Source of the DNA: Leucocoprinus leucothites
Lineage: Eukaryota > Basidiomycota > Agaricomycetes > Agaricales > Agaricaceae
Assembly (NCBI GenBank): GCA_013368445.1
Contig: JAACJO010000011.1
Coordinates: 1 to 64,000, forward strand
DNA length: 64,000 nt
Reading direction: 5' to 3'
Positions 31,760-42,887 of this stretch are shown here, in pieces. Positions within the stretch are counted from its first letter, which is position 1. Each line of letters begins with the position of its first letter. The translations under genes and the position numbers were made by a program. Below the pieces are notes generated by a model. It did no database searches. It was not told the DNA's origin and worked only from the letters and a program-made list of their open reading frames with translations.

Positions 31760-33426
31760 ATGGCCAAGGGCAACCTCAATCCCGCTGAAGCCTACCGTAA
31801 GTCCTCAAAGTCTATCTTTCTGTCTAACCTATCTCTCTGAATTCCGCTAGGCAAGGCGCAGCGCAAGAAAGAGCTCAAAAAGGCACGCTACATACTTGAA
31901 TATCGGTGACAGGAGACTCATGCACGTTTCTGTAGTAGAACAAGGCCGATCGCTCCAAAGCTCGCGACTTTGCTCTCGTCAAGAAGGATACAACAGGTAT
32001 GTCTCAAAAATTTGACCATTTTGTTTTATCTGACAGATTTGTAGACCTTGAGGAGAACATTGAGCAACTCGAGTCTGGCAATGGCGACAAGACTCGTCTC
32101 GCCGAGCTCAAGGAGGAGCTAGAGAAAATAAACAAGAAAAAAGAGGAATACGTCAAGGAGCATCCTGAACAACGCAACCTCGTCTATCGCAGGCGCAGAC
32201 AGCAGGTTGATGAAGACAAAGCTGCCCAAGCAGAGAAGCCTGTGGCCCAGAAAAGAAACTTGTTCAACAAGAAAGGCTTGCCCCGTCATCCAGAACGCAG
32301 CATTTACTATGACCCCGTTCTAAACCCTTTTGGCGTCCCTCCCCCAGGCATGCCTTACCTTGAGCGTCGTGAGTTTTTTTATCACCATCTTTCATGTCTA
32401 GTTATTAACTCACGTCCAGCACTTCGCCCCGACGAGGTGGACAGCGATGCCGGTGAGTCAAGGATTCAGTTGCTCTGTGCTCATAATGACATCTCTTCCA
32501 GAGGATAACGAGGCCGCTCTCATGCCAAGCACACCACCAGCGGGTTATGAAGTCGTGGAGAGTGACGATGAAATAAATCTACCTGATGGTCCCCCCCCTA
32601 GTAAAGAGGGTTCGTTACCCCTAGTAATTCTCGGGTCGTCTCACTCATATTCTATCCAGACCCCTCGCGGCCGTCACCGTCAGCCCAGCAGTCGCTTACC
32701 CCCATGCCTCCACCTCTGCCTTCCGGCTTTCCCATCGGAAGTGTCCCACCTCCACCTCCTTTTCCGGCAATGGTACCTGGTCCGGTACCAGGGCCACCTC
32801 CTCCACCCCCTGGTTTTCCTCCTGGTGGGGCCATGTTTCCGCCACCCGGAGTTCCGTTTCATCCAGGCATGGCCATTCCTCCTCCACCTCCTGGTTTTCC
32901 TGCACATTTTCCCCCTCCACCTCCAGGTTTCTTTCCACGCAATCAATCAGTTTCTTCCATGCAAGACCCACTTTCGTCAATTCCACATACGACCTATCAA
33001 GCACATCGTGCCAATCAACATACAGCACGCTCTATGCTTCCACCCAACCCATCCCTGCCAGCCAAGCCCACTGCCGCGGCTGAGCTCGCTAACGCAACTG
33101 TCATCGCCGCACCTCAGCTCCGCGATTTTAAGAAAGAGGCAACCGCGTTTGTACCGACTTCGTTGAAGCGAAAAAAGGCTGGTCCAGCTTCGGGTACTAA
33201 CTCACAAGTTAACGCTGCTCCATCTCTTGGTCCTTCAGCATCTGAAAATGAAGAGCAGGCTGAAGGTACACCACCTTCTGCCGCTGACGTACGACCAGAC
33301 CTTGTTGGTATACTCAAGACCCAGTTTGGTACTGTTTCTAGCCAATTAACCGATGCGAAGAAGGGAGACGCCAAGAAAAACGATGATTATGTGAAGTTCA
33401 TGGACGAAATGAGCGATATACTGTAG
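31760..33426 (+). CDS. WBP11-like splicing factor
   Basis: Seven exons: 31760..31796, 31851..31882, 31939..31996, 32045..32368, 32420..32452, 32502..32609, 32660..33426; 452 residues. The first about 80 residues are the WBP11/Npw38-binding motif: MAKGNLNPAEAYRKAQRKKE with NKADRSKARDFALVKKD, then a coiled coil. The second half is proline-rich with repeated PPPPPGF-type runs, as in WBP11, which binds WW domains and is part of the spliceosome in the nucleus. The C terminus has a DFKKEATAFVPTSLKRKK segment, typical of the family, and a basic NLS-like KRKK. The intron 31883..31938 has a GC donor (AAG|GCACGC); no GT donor keeps frame there. Its promoter, 171 bp, is shared with the RNF10-like gene. 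Confidence 0.82.
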
Positions 33427-33798
33427 TACCGGACCGACCTATCCACTTCTTCGCTTATTTTGTATTTACACGTTGTGTTCTATACCTTACAACCCGACAC
33501 CACCATACCGTTGAAGCCCTGATTGTAGACTAGTCTCATGTTGAGGTGATGGTGGAGGTTGGGCATTTGTAAGGTTGTGAATAAATCGGAGACAAACTTG
33601 GATATAGTGGTGTCATCTGACTGACGTGGGTTGCCTTCGCCCCCTTATGAGTCGACTCGTGCGATAGTCTTGCCCACCATCCCTTGCCTCCCGACCCTTT
33701 GGCATGCCTAAGTGACAATTAGCCCACGTTCATTTGCCCTTCGATATTCTGGCAAAGACTCGGCCCAACTTTTCTCCCCTATTCAATCACTCCACAAA
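33427..33798. other. intergenic, no gene seen
   Basis: About 370 bp between the WBP11-like stop and the F-box gene start on the same strand. No repeats or RNA signals found; expected to include a 3' UTR and the F-box promoter. Confidence 0.4.
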
Positions 33799-35174
33799 AT
33801 GACCACGACTGGCTCAGAAACCGTATTCTTACAGCCTCGCCTGTACGCACAACGACCGGGGAAGCTTCTCCTACTACCGCTTTTACCTTCTAAGAAACCA
33901 TTAAAAACTTTGCCTGCCGAAATATGGAGTGGCATTTTTGCGTTTGCTGTCACTGGTGGTGGGAGAGTAGCCACAAGCTGGGCATTCTCATTCTTGACCA
34001 TTTGTAAAGCTTTAAAAGTAAGCTGGTCTATAACGTGATTCTCGCCAAATTGCCCCTAACTTTGTCTCCCAAGGATGTTGCTCTCCCAGCCCTTTATTCG
34101 ACTGTTACTCTCACTTCCATCGGAAATCTCGAACGATTCTACGAACGTCTCTTCACGGCCGACCAGAAATGGGATTCTATTCGCCGAATCCCATATTCTG
34201 CTCCGGGACGATGGGTTTTCGACCTCGACCTTTCAAGCCTCGCCTTTGAAGGTGCCAAGCAGGCTCTTCGTCTCGACTCACTTCTCGCCCAGCTTTTCCC
34301 CCTTACACCCTTCCTCCGCCGCCTCTCCATTAATCCTTCCTTCCTTATGAGCCGCCGTACACTTGATTCTCTCGCTCAACGCGAGGGTGCTATCAATTTA
34401 CGTACACTGGAAGGTTTTTCCTACTTCAGATCACCTTCAAATATTCCGGATGAAGATCCCTTCGTCCAGCTCCTTCGGCGATGCCCCAATATCGAGGAAC
34501 TCGACATTGTTGGTCAAGGCGTTGACCCCTCGGAACTTGAGCTCATATTTGAAACATTTATTATTGAGGATGAAGACAGACCTCATTCACACGAGCTCGA
34601 CTCCTTCGTTCCTCTTAACCTTCCGAACTTGCGCACCCTGACCTTACTCTCGATGCATCATTCTCCAGTTATGCTTGCCCTTCTTCATTCTCCCCTCCCG
34701 TCTCTTCAAAAACTGACACTAACGCCATACGATGATATACCTTACCCCATCTCCCTCTCGACAAAGTTTATAACCGCCCATGGCCAGCATCTGCGTTCAC
34801 TCCTTCTATCTACTCCAAAATCTTGGCCTACAAGACTTCACCCTTCTCCTGTAGATCTTCTTCAATCTTGTCCAATTTTGCGACACTTGTCCCTTGAGAA
34901 TCCCCTGCCTCATTTAACACTTTCCGAAAAACACCCTCTCCAGATTTTGACTATTCCCCGTCCTAATGCAGAAATATGGCCGGTGGTGGACAAGTTATCA
35001 CTCCAGTTACCCCGACTTCATGTCCTACGTACAAGCGAAGTGCGGAAACTTAAGAAGGGCCTCTCCTCTAGAGCTCAAGAAGCGGGTGTACAGGGCGAAG
35101 TAAAAGAGTGGAGGAGGCGTTTAATGCGCAGAAGGATTCGCGTGCTTGATGCTGACTGGAATGAATTTGACTAA
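33799..35174 (+). CDS. F-box-like/LRR-type protein
   Basis: Two exons (33799..34017, 34074..35174; 56-nt intron with CCCTAAC branch site) encode 439 residues. The N-terminal part has a short F-box-like core, LKTLPAEIWSGIFAFAV, followed by FSFLTICKALKDVALPALYSTVTL. The rest is a series of degenerate leucine-rich repeats (LRTLEGFSYFR, CPNIEELDIVGQ, LPNLRTLTLLSMHH, LPSLQKLTLTPY, CPILRHLSLENP). The C terminus is basic. Agarics have large families of these putative SCF ubiquitin-ligase adaptors; substrate unknown. The start ATG precedes the F-box by about 35 residues. Confidence 0.7.
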
Positions 35175-35366
35175 GTTTGTTCGAACTTGTACATGTATTT
35201 TGTAGTGGTTTCGTGTTCGGATTGAAGTACTACCCCACCTCACATGTTGCCTGCTATTTGTAGTTTGCACTGTTATATTGCCATGTATCCGATACCCTAA
35301 TACTTTCCCACCTCGCTTTATACTAATTACACGAGTCGCAGCGCCCGCCATAGCCAGCAGATGGTT

Positions 35367-37084
35367 TTACAACCGTGACTTTGCAAACCCAAACGCTGGA
35401 TTATCCTCCAATTTCTCCAATGCTGCGTCAACCTCTGCTTTCAAGTCATGATGCCAGATAGGTTCCCATATGCCCGTCAACATACTTGCTGCCCATTCGG
35501 GTCCCTGACTAGGCTTGCCAAAGCCATCATAAATCCGTCCAGCACGAGCACTTGCTTCAAGCACCATATTAGAACGACGTGGTCGTACTTGATCATAGAT
35601 CCCAAGCACAATCTGAGATGGAATAACAACCAAGTACTATGAGCAAAGCAAGCAATTGTAGGGAGCAAGCACAACTCACGCCAAGGTTAGATAGCCTAGT
35701 CCCTGGGTGACTTAGTAATCGACACAGAACGTAGACGTCCTCAAATCCTTGTCCTACTCCTGCCCCAAGGTGTGGTTGCATACCATGCGCCTATGGCAGG
35801 TAACGAAACTTGAAAGGAAAATATTTTTCGGACGGACTCACCGAATCACCAACCAGGACCACCCTTCCAGAAACGTAGCTAGACAAAGGGGGGTTTACTT
35901 GGTGGATATACCACTTGCCTGCGCTATTGACGTGGTTCACAATGGTTTTGACATCATTCCCCATGTCTTCATATTGAGCCAGGATTTCAGATTTTGGAAC
36001 GGTCTCCACCCAGGCACCCTTCAACTCGGATCTCATTGGCTTTGAGTAATCACTTGAGAATAGAACGACGTTGAGCTGCCGAAAACTTCAATCAAACATT
36101 GAGTTCTCAGGTATCTCAGTCGCTATGACGAACCATCCGTGTTCCTTGCATGGGGAATGTAATCAGATGCTATGGGAGTGGTCATCAGTAGATGGTGGTG
36201 ATATAGTAAGTAGAGCTAACCTTGTTTGTTCCCATCCAGCAGACAGGCATCACATCCACCTTAGTTTTGAGACCTGCTTTCAACAAGGTATCGACAGGTA
36301 TCAAGCTTCGATAGGCGACTGTGTTGGAAAAAACGAGACTAGAGCTCGAATCTTTTGCCGTGATGCAGCTGCGAATAGAACTTCGGATCCCGTCAGCACC
36401 AATCACTAGATCAGCTTCGAGCGTAGTGTCATCTTCGAACGACAGCCTGTAAGCTCCGGACCCAAGAGGCTCGACATGGGTGCATTTCTTGTTGAGGTGG
36501 AGACGGTCTGGATTGAGGAAAGGCAGGAGCGCGTCAAGAAAGGTTGGCCTATAAACCCCAAGGCCAAATTGACCAGAATGCTTGACGTACTGCAGCAATC
36601 TCAGTGTGATTCTTGATGAACAGCGATGCGTTTTGCTCACGTCATAAATAACCTGATGTTGGCCGTAGCCTGATACAAAAACGAAGCTTCGCAGGGTTGG
36701 TTTCTTGCTATCTGCTTTCTCCATGACGGGCTCTAGGATTCCTAGCCCGTCGAGGGCCTTGATGGCATTAAGTCCTATTGAAATGTAGTGAACACAGATG
36801 AGAATTGTTGCACCCGAGTTGTCCTCACCCAGTCCGACACCAGCGCCGACCTGACCAAACTCTGACTAAGGACAATTGTCGGCTGAGGGAATAGTAGCAA
36901 ACAGTAATAGGACCATACGGCAGCTTCGTAAACGTCCGCATGAATGCCGCGGAGAGAAAGACTGACAGCGCTATTCACCAGACTTCAATATCGCACTAAA
37001 CCAAGATATGACAGCGTCGTACCAAGCTATGCCGCACATCCCACCACCAATAATCGCAATACGGAAATCCTTAGGTGAAGACAT
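35367..37084 (-). CDS. FAD-dependent monooxygenase (salicylate hydroxylase-like)
   Basis: Nine exons close to 426 residues: 37084..37023, 36970..36919, 36865..36829, 36774..36641, 36589..36221, 36169..36134, 36075..35842, 35790..35680, 35612..35367. Introns are 51-67 nt. The FAD-binding GxGxxG is at the N terminus (IAIIGGGMCGIACAV), with the ADP-ribose acid in DVYEAA. The DG motif is present (LVIGADGIRSSIRS), as is the second FAD motif (RVVLVGDSAHGMQPHLGAG, about residues 301-319). These define class A flavoprotein hydroxylases, which insert oxygen into aromatic rings using NAD(P)H. The true substrate is unknown; salicylate or a related phenolic is only a family-level guess. It is divergent from the FHIT gene. 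Confidence 0.82.
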
Positions 37085-37422
37085 AGCCAGTTAATTCCGC
37101 AGCAAGCAGAGGATTTCAGAGAAGTGTTTGTCACCCAAGATTGAGCACACGGTGAGCTGACTTGGAGCGTGATCTCTCAGCTGCGAAAATCGTATACGAA
37201 AATAGCACAAGTGTGGGTAAAGGCACAACGTGCGGATATGGGAAGATGATGATTATGACCATTGCAGCGCAGAGAGGGACAGTGCGCTGGGCTCAAGCAA
37301 CCTCAGTCCAGCTCCGAGAGTCAAGTTGCCCGAGGGTCCTATGAACGAACCTGCAGCCAATCGGAGATAGCCGATACTTCCATCATTTAGCCTTTTCTGG
37401 TCCATAGGGTTGCTGAACGCCG
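37085..37422. promoter_or_regulatory. divergent promoter between monooxygenase and FHIT genes
   Basis: 338 bp between divergent starts. No TATA box or repeat recognised. A 60-codon plus-strand ORF (37162..37344) looks like chance. Confidence 0.35.
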
Positions 37423-38134
37423 ATGTCGTCTCTCCTTTTCTCTACTTTTGAGGTTTCCCGTCAAGCATTTTACAGAGCCTCCTTGTCATATGCTATTGTC
37501 AACCTCAAGCCCATAGTACCTGGCCGTATGTCCTCGATTGGCCCTTATGCCCCCAGTCTGTTGACTCGCAATCGTCACTTCTTACCAGATGTTCTTGTTA
37601 TACCCACCCGCCCAGTACCTCGATTGGCCGATTTGGATGGTATACTAATCTCTCTGCATCTGCCCAGTAACCTTTTCCAGGCTCATTGTCAAACAGCTTC
37701 AGAATTGACTTCACTCATGCATAGTGTCCAACGCGTCGGCACGGTCATCGAACGGGCCTACGGAGCAGATGCTCTGACTGTTGCTTGTCAAGTGAGTAGT
37801 CCCATATATCCCTCAGCTAATGATCCTTCGATACTTATACACCACCACATAGGATGGCAAGGCCGCTGGACAGAGTGTACCGCATGTACACTTCCATCTG
37901 CTCCCTAGAAAGGCTCTCGGGGATCGATTTTCTAGCAACAATGATGCCATCTACTCAGCCCTCGAGACTGGTGAAGCTGGCCTTGCTTCGGGTATGCAGA
38001 AATACCCCATCAATAACTCCTTGAAAGTCGATGCCGACGAGAATCGGCCACCAAGAACACTCGATGACATGGAGCAAGAGGCCCAATGGCTCAGAACGTT
38101 TTTTGAACCCACTAAAATTCTAGACTTGCCGTGA
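37423..38134 (+). CDS. FHIT-type diadenosine polyphosphate hydrolase
   Basis: Four exons (37423..37525, 37589..37639, 37697..37791, 37853..38134) give 176 residues. The start has FSTFEVSRQAFYRASLSYAI, then VNLKPIVPGHVLVIPTRPVP and SLMHSVQRVGTVIERAYGA. The histidine triad HVHFH is at residues 94-98 in GQSVPHVHFHLLPRK, with the middle catalytic His at 96. Family members hydrolyse Ap3A to AMP and ADP. The region after the triad (about 75 residues, ending FFEPTKILDLP) is as long as in fungal FHIT proteins. Introns are 61, 63 and 57 nt. Confidence 0.88.
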
Positions 38135-38184
38135 AAAGGGGCGGCGGTAATACCATATCTCTACCCATGTTACATACGGAGGTC

Positions 38185-39430
38185 TTAGACTTCAGGATAA
38201 CCATCCAACCTAGTACCATCTGCCAATTCCAAAACAACGCAATTCTGCACCTCATGTAAACGCCGTGTGATTTCCCGGAATCTCCGCTGCTCTAAAATTC
38301 CCCTCCATTCCCCATACAAAATTATTTGACGGAGGGATGTCAAACACATAAAGAAATGAAAATGGCCGTCAAGCAATGCCCATATCTCTTCAGCGGTGTG
38401 AAGGACGTTGTTAACGGCGGAATGCAGTCGAATCGTTTTGACAGATGGGTGTTCCTCGTGAATTTCGGGAGCTTTGGTGAAAAAGATAAAGTATCCAATC
38501 TCCTGGAGCGCTGGGCATCCACGGAGACATGCAGTTAGATGGTCGCTCATGAAAAAGCGGAGATGTTTCCCGAACTCGACGACTTCCAGCTGCTCTCCGA
38601 ATCTATCCCAGACGGTTTGAAGCCCTTGCTCGATTAAAGGGGAATCCAGTATGATGTGGGTCAATGAAGGAAGCAACCACCTACTAACGATTTGGTGGAG
38701 CAGGAGGCCGTTAATGAGATGAAGACGAAGGGTCCTCAACGACTGCAAGCAGACATGACCGAATTGGGTATAACCCACGACACCACCAATGAAGAGATAC
38801 TCGATGTTTGGTGCGTGCTGCAGCACAACAGACAACGAGTTTATCCCCCAGACCGCTCCGCCTCTGCATGATGCCACCAGTCCAGTCGGCGAAGAGATGG
38901 GAGCGGAACACAGTCAACTTCAAAGTCAAACTGAAGTGCCTGTGCTAAAAGACTAGGGGGTCGGATTAGGACCTTCAGCTGTGTACAATGCCGCAAAATT
39001 TGAATGGAGATCGACGTAAAAGATGTGACGGGACCTGATACGGTACTTGAATATGGAAGAGTAGCACGTTGCACCTATGTGACCCTAATGAGTAAATAGC
39101 AGCACGCGGGGATTACTCAAGGAACTATCACACCATGCTCCCATAGTTCTTGTGGTCCTGAGTGGCCGAAAATACACACCACAGCGAATGCGAACCGTGA
39201 TGGATTCTAACGTCTCTATAGAAGGAAGTGTCCGTCCAGTGCCTCCAAAGTCTGCAAACCATCCTCAGCGTACGCTTGACGACTAGCGTAGAATCTCTTG
39301 GGTCGGTGACGGGTGGCTGGAAGGGCGCATAGTCTATGCGCCGAATACTTTGTTCCCTAGCTGGAGGTGCTATTGCCCATAACAGGATCTCAAGCCAGAG
39401 CTCTGGAGGAAGTAGGCGATGGTCGGGCAT
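38185..39430 (-). pseudogene. F-box protein gene with one frameshift
   Basis: Exon 1 (39430..39134) starts MPDHRLLPPELWLEILLWAI, an F-box, and continues into VCRLWRHWTDTSFYRDV. A 59-nt intron leads to exon 2 at 39074 (VQRATLPYSSTVSGPVTSF). That frame runs to a stop just after HAEAERSGG (about 38850). The protein clearly continues in another frame from INSLSVVLQHAPNIEYLF to the stop at 38185, with leucine-rich repeats and a C-terminal part. The shift falls in a run of five G residues (38845-38849), so a single missing base accounts for it. It may be a real null allele or a homopolymer sequencing error. If the base is restored the protein would be about 410 residues, an agaric-type F-box adaptor of unknown target. 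Confidence 0.65.
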
Positions 39431-41474
39431 TATCCTACATACTCCGAGTCTTTCTGGGATAATAGATATGACAAAGCACTAGCGCTATGTATATCTAACT
39501 TATCGGGAGCATCATTTCCGTCCCTGATTTTGCCACTCCATTCTCGCGACTTTTGCTTTGATTTTTTCCCTTAGAGATATGGTTGGGTACGCCCTCTAGC
39601 AACCCAATTTGTTTGAACAGCCTATGAAATTCTACTTTTGCCCAGCCTTCAACTCAGCTTGCGTTTCTTGGATGTGGTTTTGAACTCTGGAACATACATA
39701 TACAAGTTGGGCGGCCATATCAGGCCGGATCAAGTGTCTCGAGGCATGAAGATGACGGCCTTGGATCTAATACGATACCTCACCACCTGCCATTAAACAA
39801 AAACAGAAACTTTCTGGGAGCTTGACTGAGGGCACCCTGGCACAGCCAGACTTTTAAGTTTACCAACCTTGCTGAGATATTGGTACAAGTACAGACGATT
39901 GTGAGCAATGGGTTCTGTGTTCGTATCTAGCGGTCCTGTAAATCTCTCTCGCTTCGGCCATATCCGCTCTGCCATGGCTTCCGGATAGTTTCTTTCCGAG
40001 TGGTAATCAGTTTCAAGACGCTGCGACCCCACCGTAGCACCCTTCATGCGATCTACGTCTACCATTGCTGTCACCTGTACAAGTTTTACCCCAACGGGTG
40101 CTGATTAGTTGTGCGCAATATTTAGCCTGTAAGCGACAGTTCCATCCTGTCCTGTGCCAGACAAATAGATGCTTGGATGATCATCGCAGTGTGTGCATCG
40201 TGTTAACTCAGAAAACACCGGATCTGTCAAACTTTGTCAAACGAGGACTTAATGCAAGATGTCTAGCCCAGTTAGAGAGTGTGATGGATCACTCCCTTGA
40301 TCAAACAGTCACCGCAGCCGGGGTGCATGCACTGGCGGAGGAACATGATCTATCAGTGCCTCCGATGACTTCTATGTGTAGCAATCCTCAGTCCAATTCT
40401 GGATTCGACAGGGACTTCCCTAGCGAAACGCTGTCGATATTTTGCCCTTTGAATCGCAAGAAGGCTTACTATCACCGGAAGATTTAGGATCGCTGATTTT
40501 CGTCAATAGTCCCGAGTCCTCGTCTCCGTATTTAGTACATCTACGACCATATCACTGGATGGTTCTTCATTACCGTAACAGGGCCGATTAATGACAATTG
40601 GCCTGACGCATGTCCGGATATCATTTCGATGCTCGTGGAAAACACTAGTGCCTTGTGGTGAAATTTACGTGTGTGGGGTTTACACACTATCATCAGACAT
40701 TTCATCCCCCTCACATAAATCAGCACGACTTGGCGCCGTGGATTTACTAGAGATATGCATGTGAAGGCGTTCAGCTCCATAAAGCATGCCTAGGTGTATG
40801 GACGGGACTTTACAAAAATCGCCGGTACAAGAGTGCATATTATCAAGCTTGCACCTGCCGCATCGCTACACGGAGTGGGTTGTCGAATACGTCGATATGA
40901 TTACACGAATTTGGCCAAGAGGAGGTTACTGTCACGACTGTGCCGTCAGATCAACTAGATCACTTCACTATTCTAGGGGTCGACTGTGCTGTATTTATGT
41001 TGGGGAAAGGTTCAGGGTAGTAGACCATACAAGCCTCCTCTGAAAACATTCCATCACAGCTGCTAACTTGCATTCCAGCGGCTCGCCGAAACAAAGAACA
41101 AAACTCGGGCAATGTTTGTTTATCGGCCAAGTTACTCAGGACTCAGGACATAGATGTGCTGGTCGAGCAGCCCAGTATACGAGAGGCTCACGTCTGCGTG
41201 CATGTAAGTTTCAATGTATTAAAGTATCGGTCATGGTGTAGAAGAGGCAGCTAGCGCGAAATGAGCCAGGCCATTTGCCGACCACGAGCTTAGTCCATAA
41301 CGCATGGACTACAAGCTCGAATTGCTCGTCTCACAAATTGATTCGTCAGAAGAAAGGAGGTATAGATACTTTAACCGGACAAAATAAACCGAGAAGGGCT
41401 CCGAGACAGCGATTGGTTGGGAAGCTTGAAAGCTTGAGTCTCATGTGACATCAAATAGTGCCAAATATAGCGTA
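39431..41474. other. gene-poor stretch left of the TIR element
   Basis: About 2 kb with only short ORFs (longest 140 codons at 40065..40487, 93 codons at 39793..40074 minus) that lack domains, intron-joined continuations or plausible composition. No tRNA, rRNA or known transposase was recognised. Probably decayed or intergenic DNA. Confidence 0.4.
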
Positions 41475-41512
41475 CAGTCGAGGACACTTAGAGTCGACTA
41501 GTTTAGTCGAAG
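41475..41512 (+). repeat. left terminal inverted repeat
   Basis: 38 bp beginning CAGTCGAGGACACTTAGA and pairing with 42251..42288 with two mismatches. It contains an internal AGTCGACTAGTTTAGTCGA partial palindrome. Confidence 0.75.
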
Positions 41513-41636
41513 TAATAGGAATTGGATGAAAATACCATCAAACGATAGATCTCATCAAGGGCTCTCGGATGAGCCCCGGCTCATAAAATTCTATCGAGCG
41601 GTTTTCTCGGAAATTGGCATTTAAGTAAATGACCCC

Positions 41637-41750
41637 AAAAATTTGGCAGTCGGTCAAAAACGATAGGAAAATTCCGAAAACATGCGGAATCGACTCCTTT
41701 TGAAAGTCTATGTCTGATTCCAAGATGTCACGCAATTTTATCGAGCCGAT
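41637..41750 (+). repeat. internal direct repeat A
   Basis: Diverged copy of repeat B inside the TIR element. Shared blocks include AATTTGGCAGT, ATAGGAAAATT and an exact 19-mer GCAATTTTATCGAGCCGAT at 41732..41750. Confidence 0.55.
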
Positions 41751-42123
41751 ATTGCATAATTAAATAATTAAATAATCAATGAGAATATTCTTATGCTCCA
41801 TGCCACCCAAAAAGAGGGTATGAAAGAACATTAGTACCGACTATTGGTGTTGTAATAAGTATTGGGGCTGGTGTAAACACTTCTATAGGCAGCCTCAAGA
41901 GATGACTTTGGAGGAAGAGGCACTTGGCATCTGCCGAGCTGATGTCATCAAGTGCTTTGTCAGGCGCTCGCGACAACTTATTGTATTGATCAAGCAGAGA
42001 AAGTTGCCAATGGGGCATATTGTAAGCGGAATGATATCAGGAAGTTTTCTGGCAAGGAATAATGTGTCTTGAGGCCATAAGTGGAACAGTATTTCCCTAC
42101 TTATGTTCCTGTAAATTTCCGAA

Positions 42124-42236
42124 AAAATTTGGCAGTGACCAAAGAACCATAGGAAAATTATGAAAACTACGCCAAAACGCGTCTAAAATCGATCTGAGCC
42201 TCATGCCAAGTTATTGTGCAATTTTATCGAGCCGAT
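42124..42236 (+). repeat. internal direct repeat B
   Basis: Second copy of the internal repeat; the exact 19-mer lies at 42218..42236. The same orientation as copy A suggests an internal tandem or segmental duplication in the element's history. Confidence 0.55.
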
Positions 42237-42250
42237 CGTGAGAAATCTTG

Positions 42251-42288
42251 CTTTGACTAAACTAGTCGATTCTAAGTGTCCTCGACTG
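42251..42288 (-). repeat. right terminal inverted repeat
   Basis: 38 bp, the reverse complement of the left TIR except for two substitutions (A for G in each case when read in the left-repeat sense). Confidence 0.75.
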
Positions 42289-42887
42289 ATACAACGCGTC
42301 ATATTGAACCCAAGTTTGGCGTTGAACATTGAGGATCAGGAATAAAATCGGTTCTTGGATGGTCATGTATGGGCTTTCTCCAGATAAGCAAGGATGATTC
42401 GTACGGTATTGTCAGTGGAGCCCGCGAGAAGATGTACGGGGGTTGGGGGGCTGTACGTTCACGCTGATCATATGCCAGCTTTTATCAGTGCCCAACGTGT
42501 GAGTTTGCCCCGCTAGAGGAGATCTCGGGTTGTTTACATTCAATAGCCCTCAATCGATGACAAGTGATCAAACGTCATGGGTTTCCTTAGTTCCAAGCTG
42601 GCTGGTATAAAGGCACAAAATCTCGTGGAGCAATAGAGACTTGGCTCCCGGCAGTCCGACCGCGGCTAACGCCACCTCATGAAGGCGAGTACAATTTTTT
42701 TATTTTTTATTTTTTCCATTGTTATGGCGGCCGAGTTGGACTGGAAAGAGCGTGATCATTAATTTTACGAGAGAAGCTGCGAGGAATAGAGAGAGAAGGC
42801 TGAGTGGGGTTCAACTAGCGACCACGACCTGCCGTAGAAACAGCATGGTCTCCAAGCCCAAGCATGAAAAGAAGAGAACCTGGCTGA
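42289..42887. other. noncoding between TIR element and orphan ORF
   Basis: About 600 bp. It has a TATAAAGG sequence at about 42606 and a T-rich tract with interspersed A at about 42691-42717, possibly promoter-like or a degraded retroelement tail. No ORF of note. Confidence 0.35.

Larger units (their letters stand above)
41475..42288. mobile_element. non-autonomous TIR element (MITE-like), 814 bp
   Basis: The segment is bounded by 38-bp terminal inverted repeats that match at 36 of 38 positions: left 41475..41512 starting CAGTCGAGGACACTTAGA, right 42251..42288 ending TCTAAGTGTCCTCGACTG. It carries no transposase-like ORF. Inside are two diverged direct repeats (about 41637-41750 and 42124-42236) sharing AATTTGGCAGT near one end and GCAATTTTATCGAGCCGAT at the other. 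I see no clear target-site duplication (left flank ATAGCGTA, right flank ATACAACG). A CAGT start is found in several DNA transposon groups, so the superfamily cannot be assigned. Confidence 0.7.

Noticed and set aside
32652..33028. Gly-rich minus-strand ORFs
   Set aside because: Antisense to the proline-rich part of the WBP11-like gene; produced by CCN repeats.
41460..42300. Target-site duplication flanking the TIR element
   Set aside because: Flanks (ATAGCGTA and ATACAACG) share only ATA; no convincing 2-, 3- or 8-bp duplication.
42790..42870. tRNA-like sequence (GGGGTTCAACTAGCG plus TGGTCTCCAA)
   Set aside because: No strand gives matching acceptor, anticodon and T stems; the GTTCAAC match is isolated.
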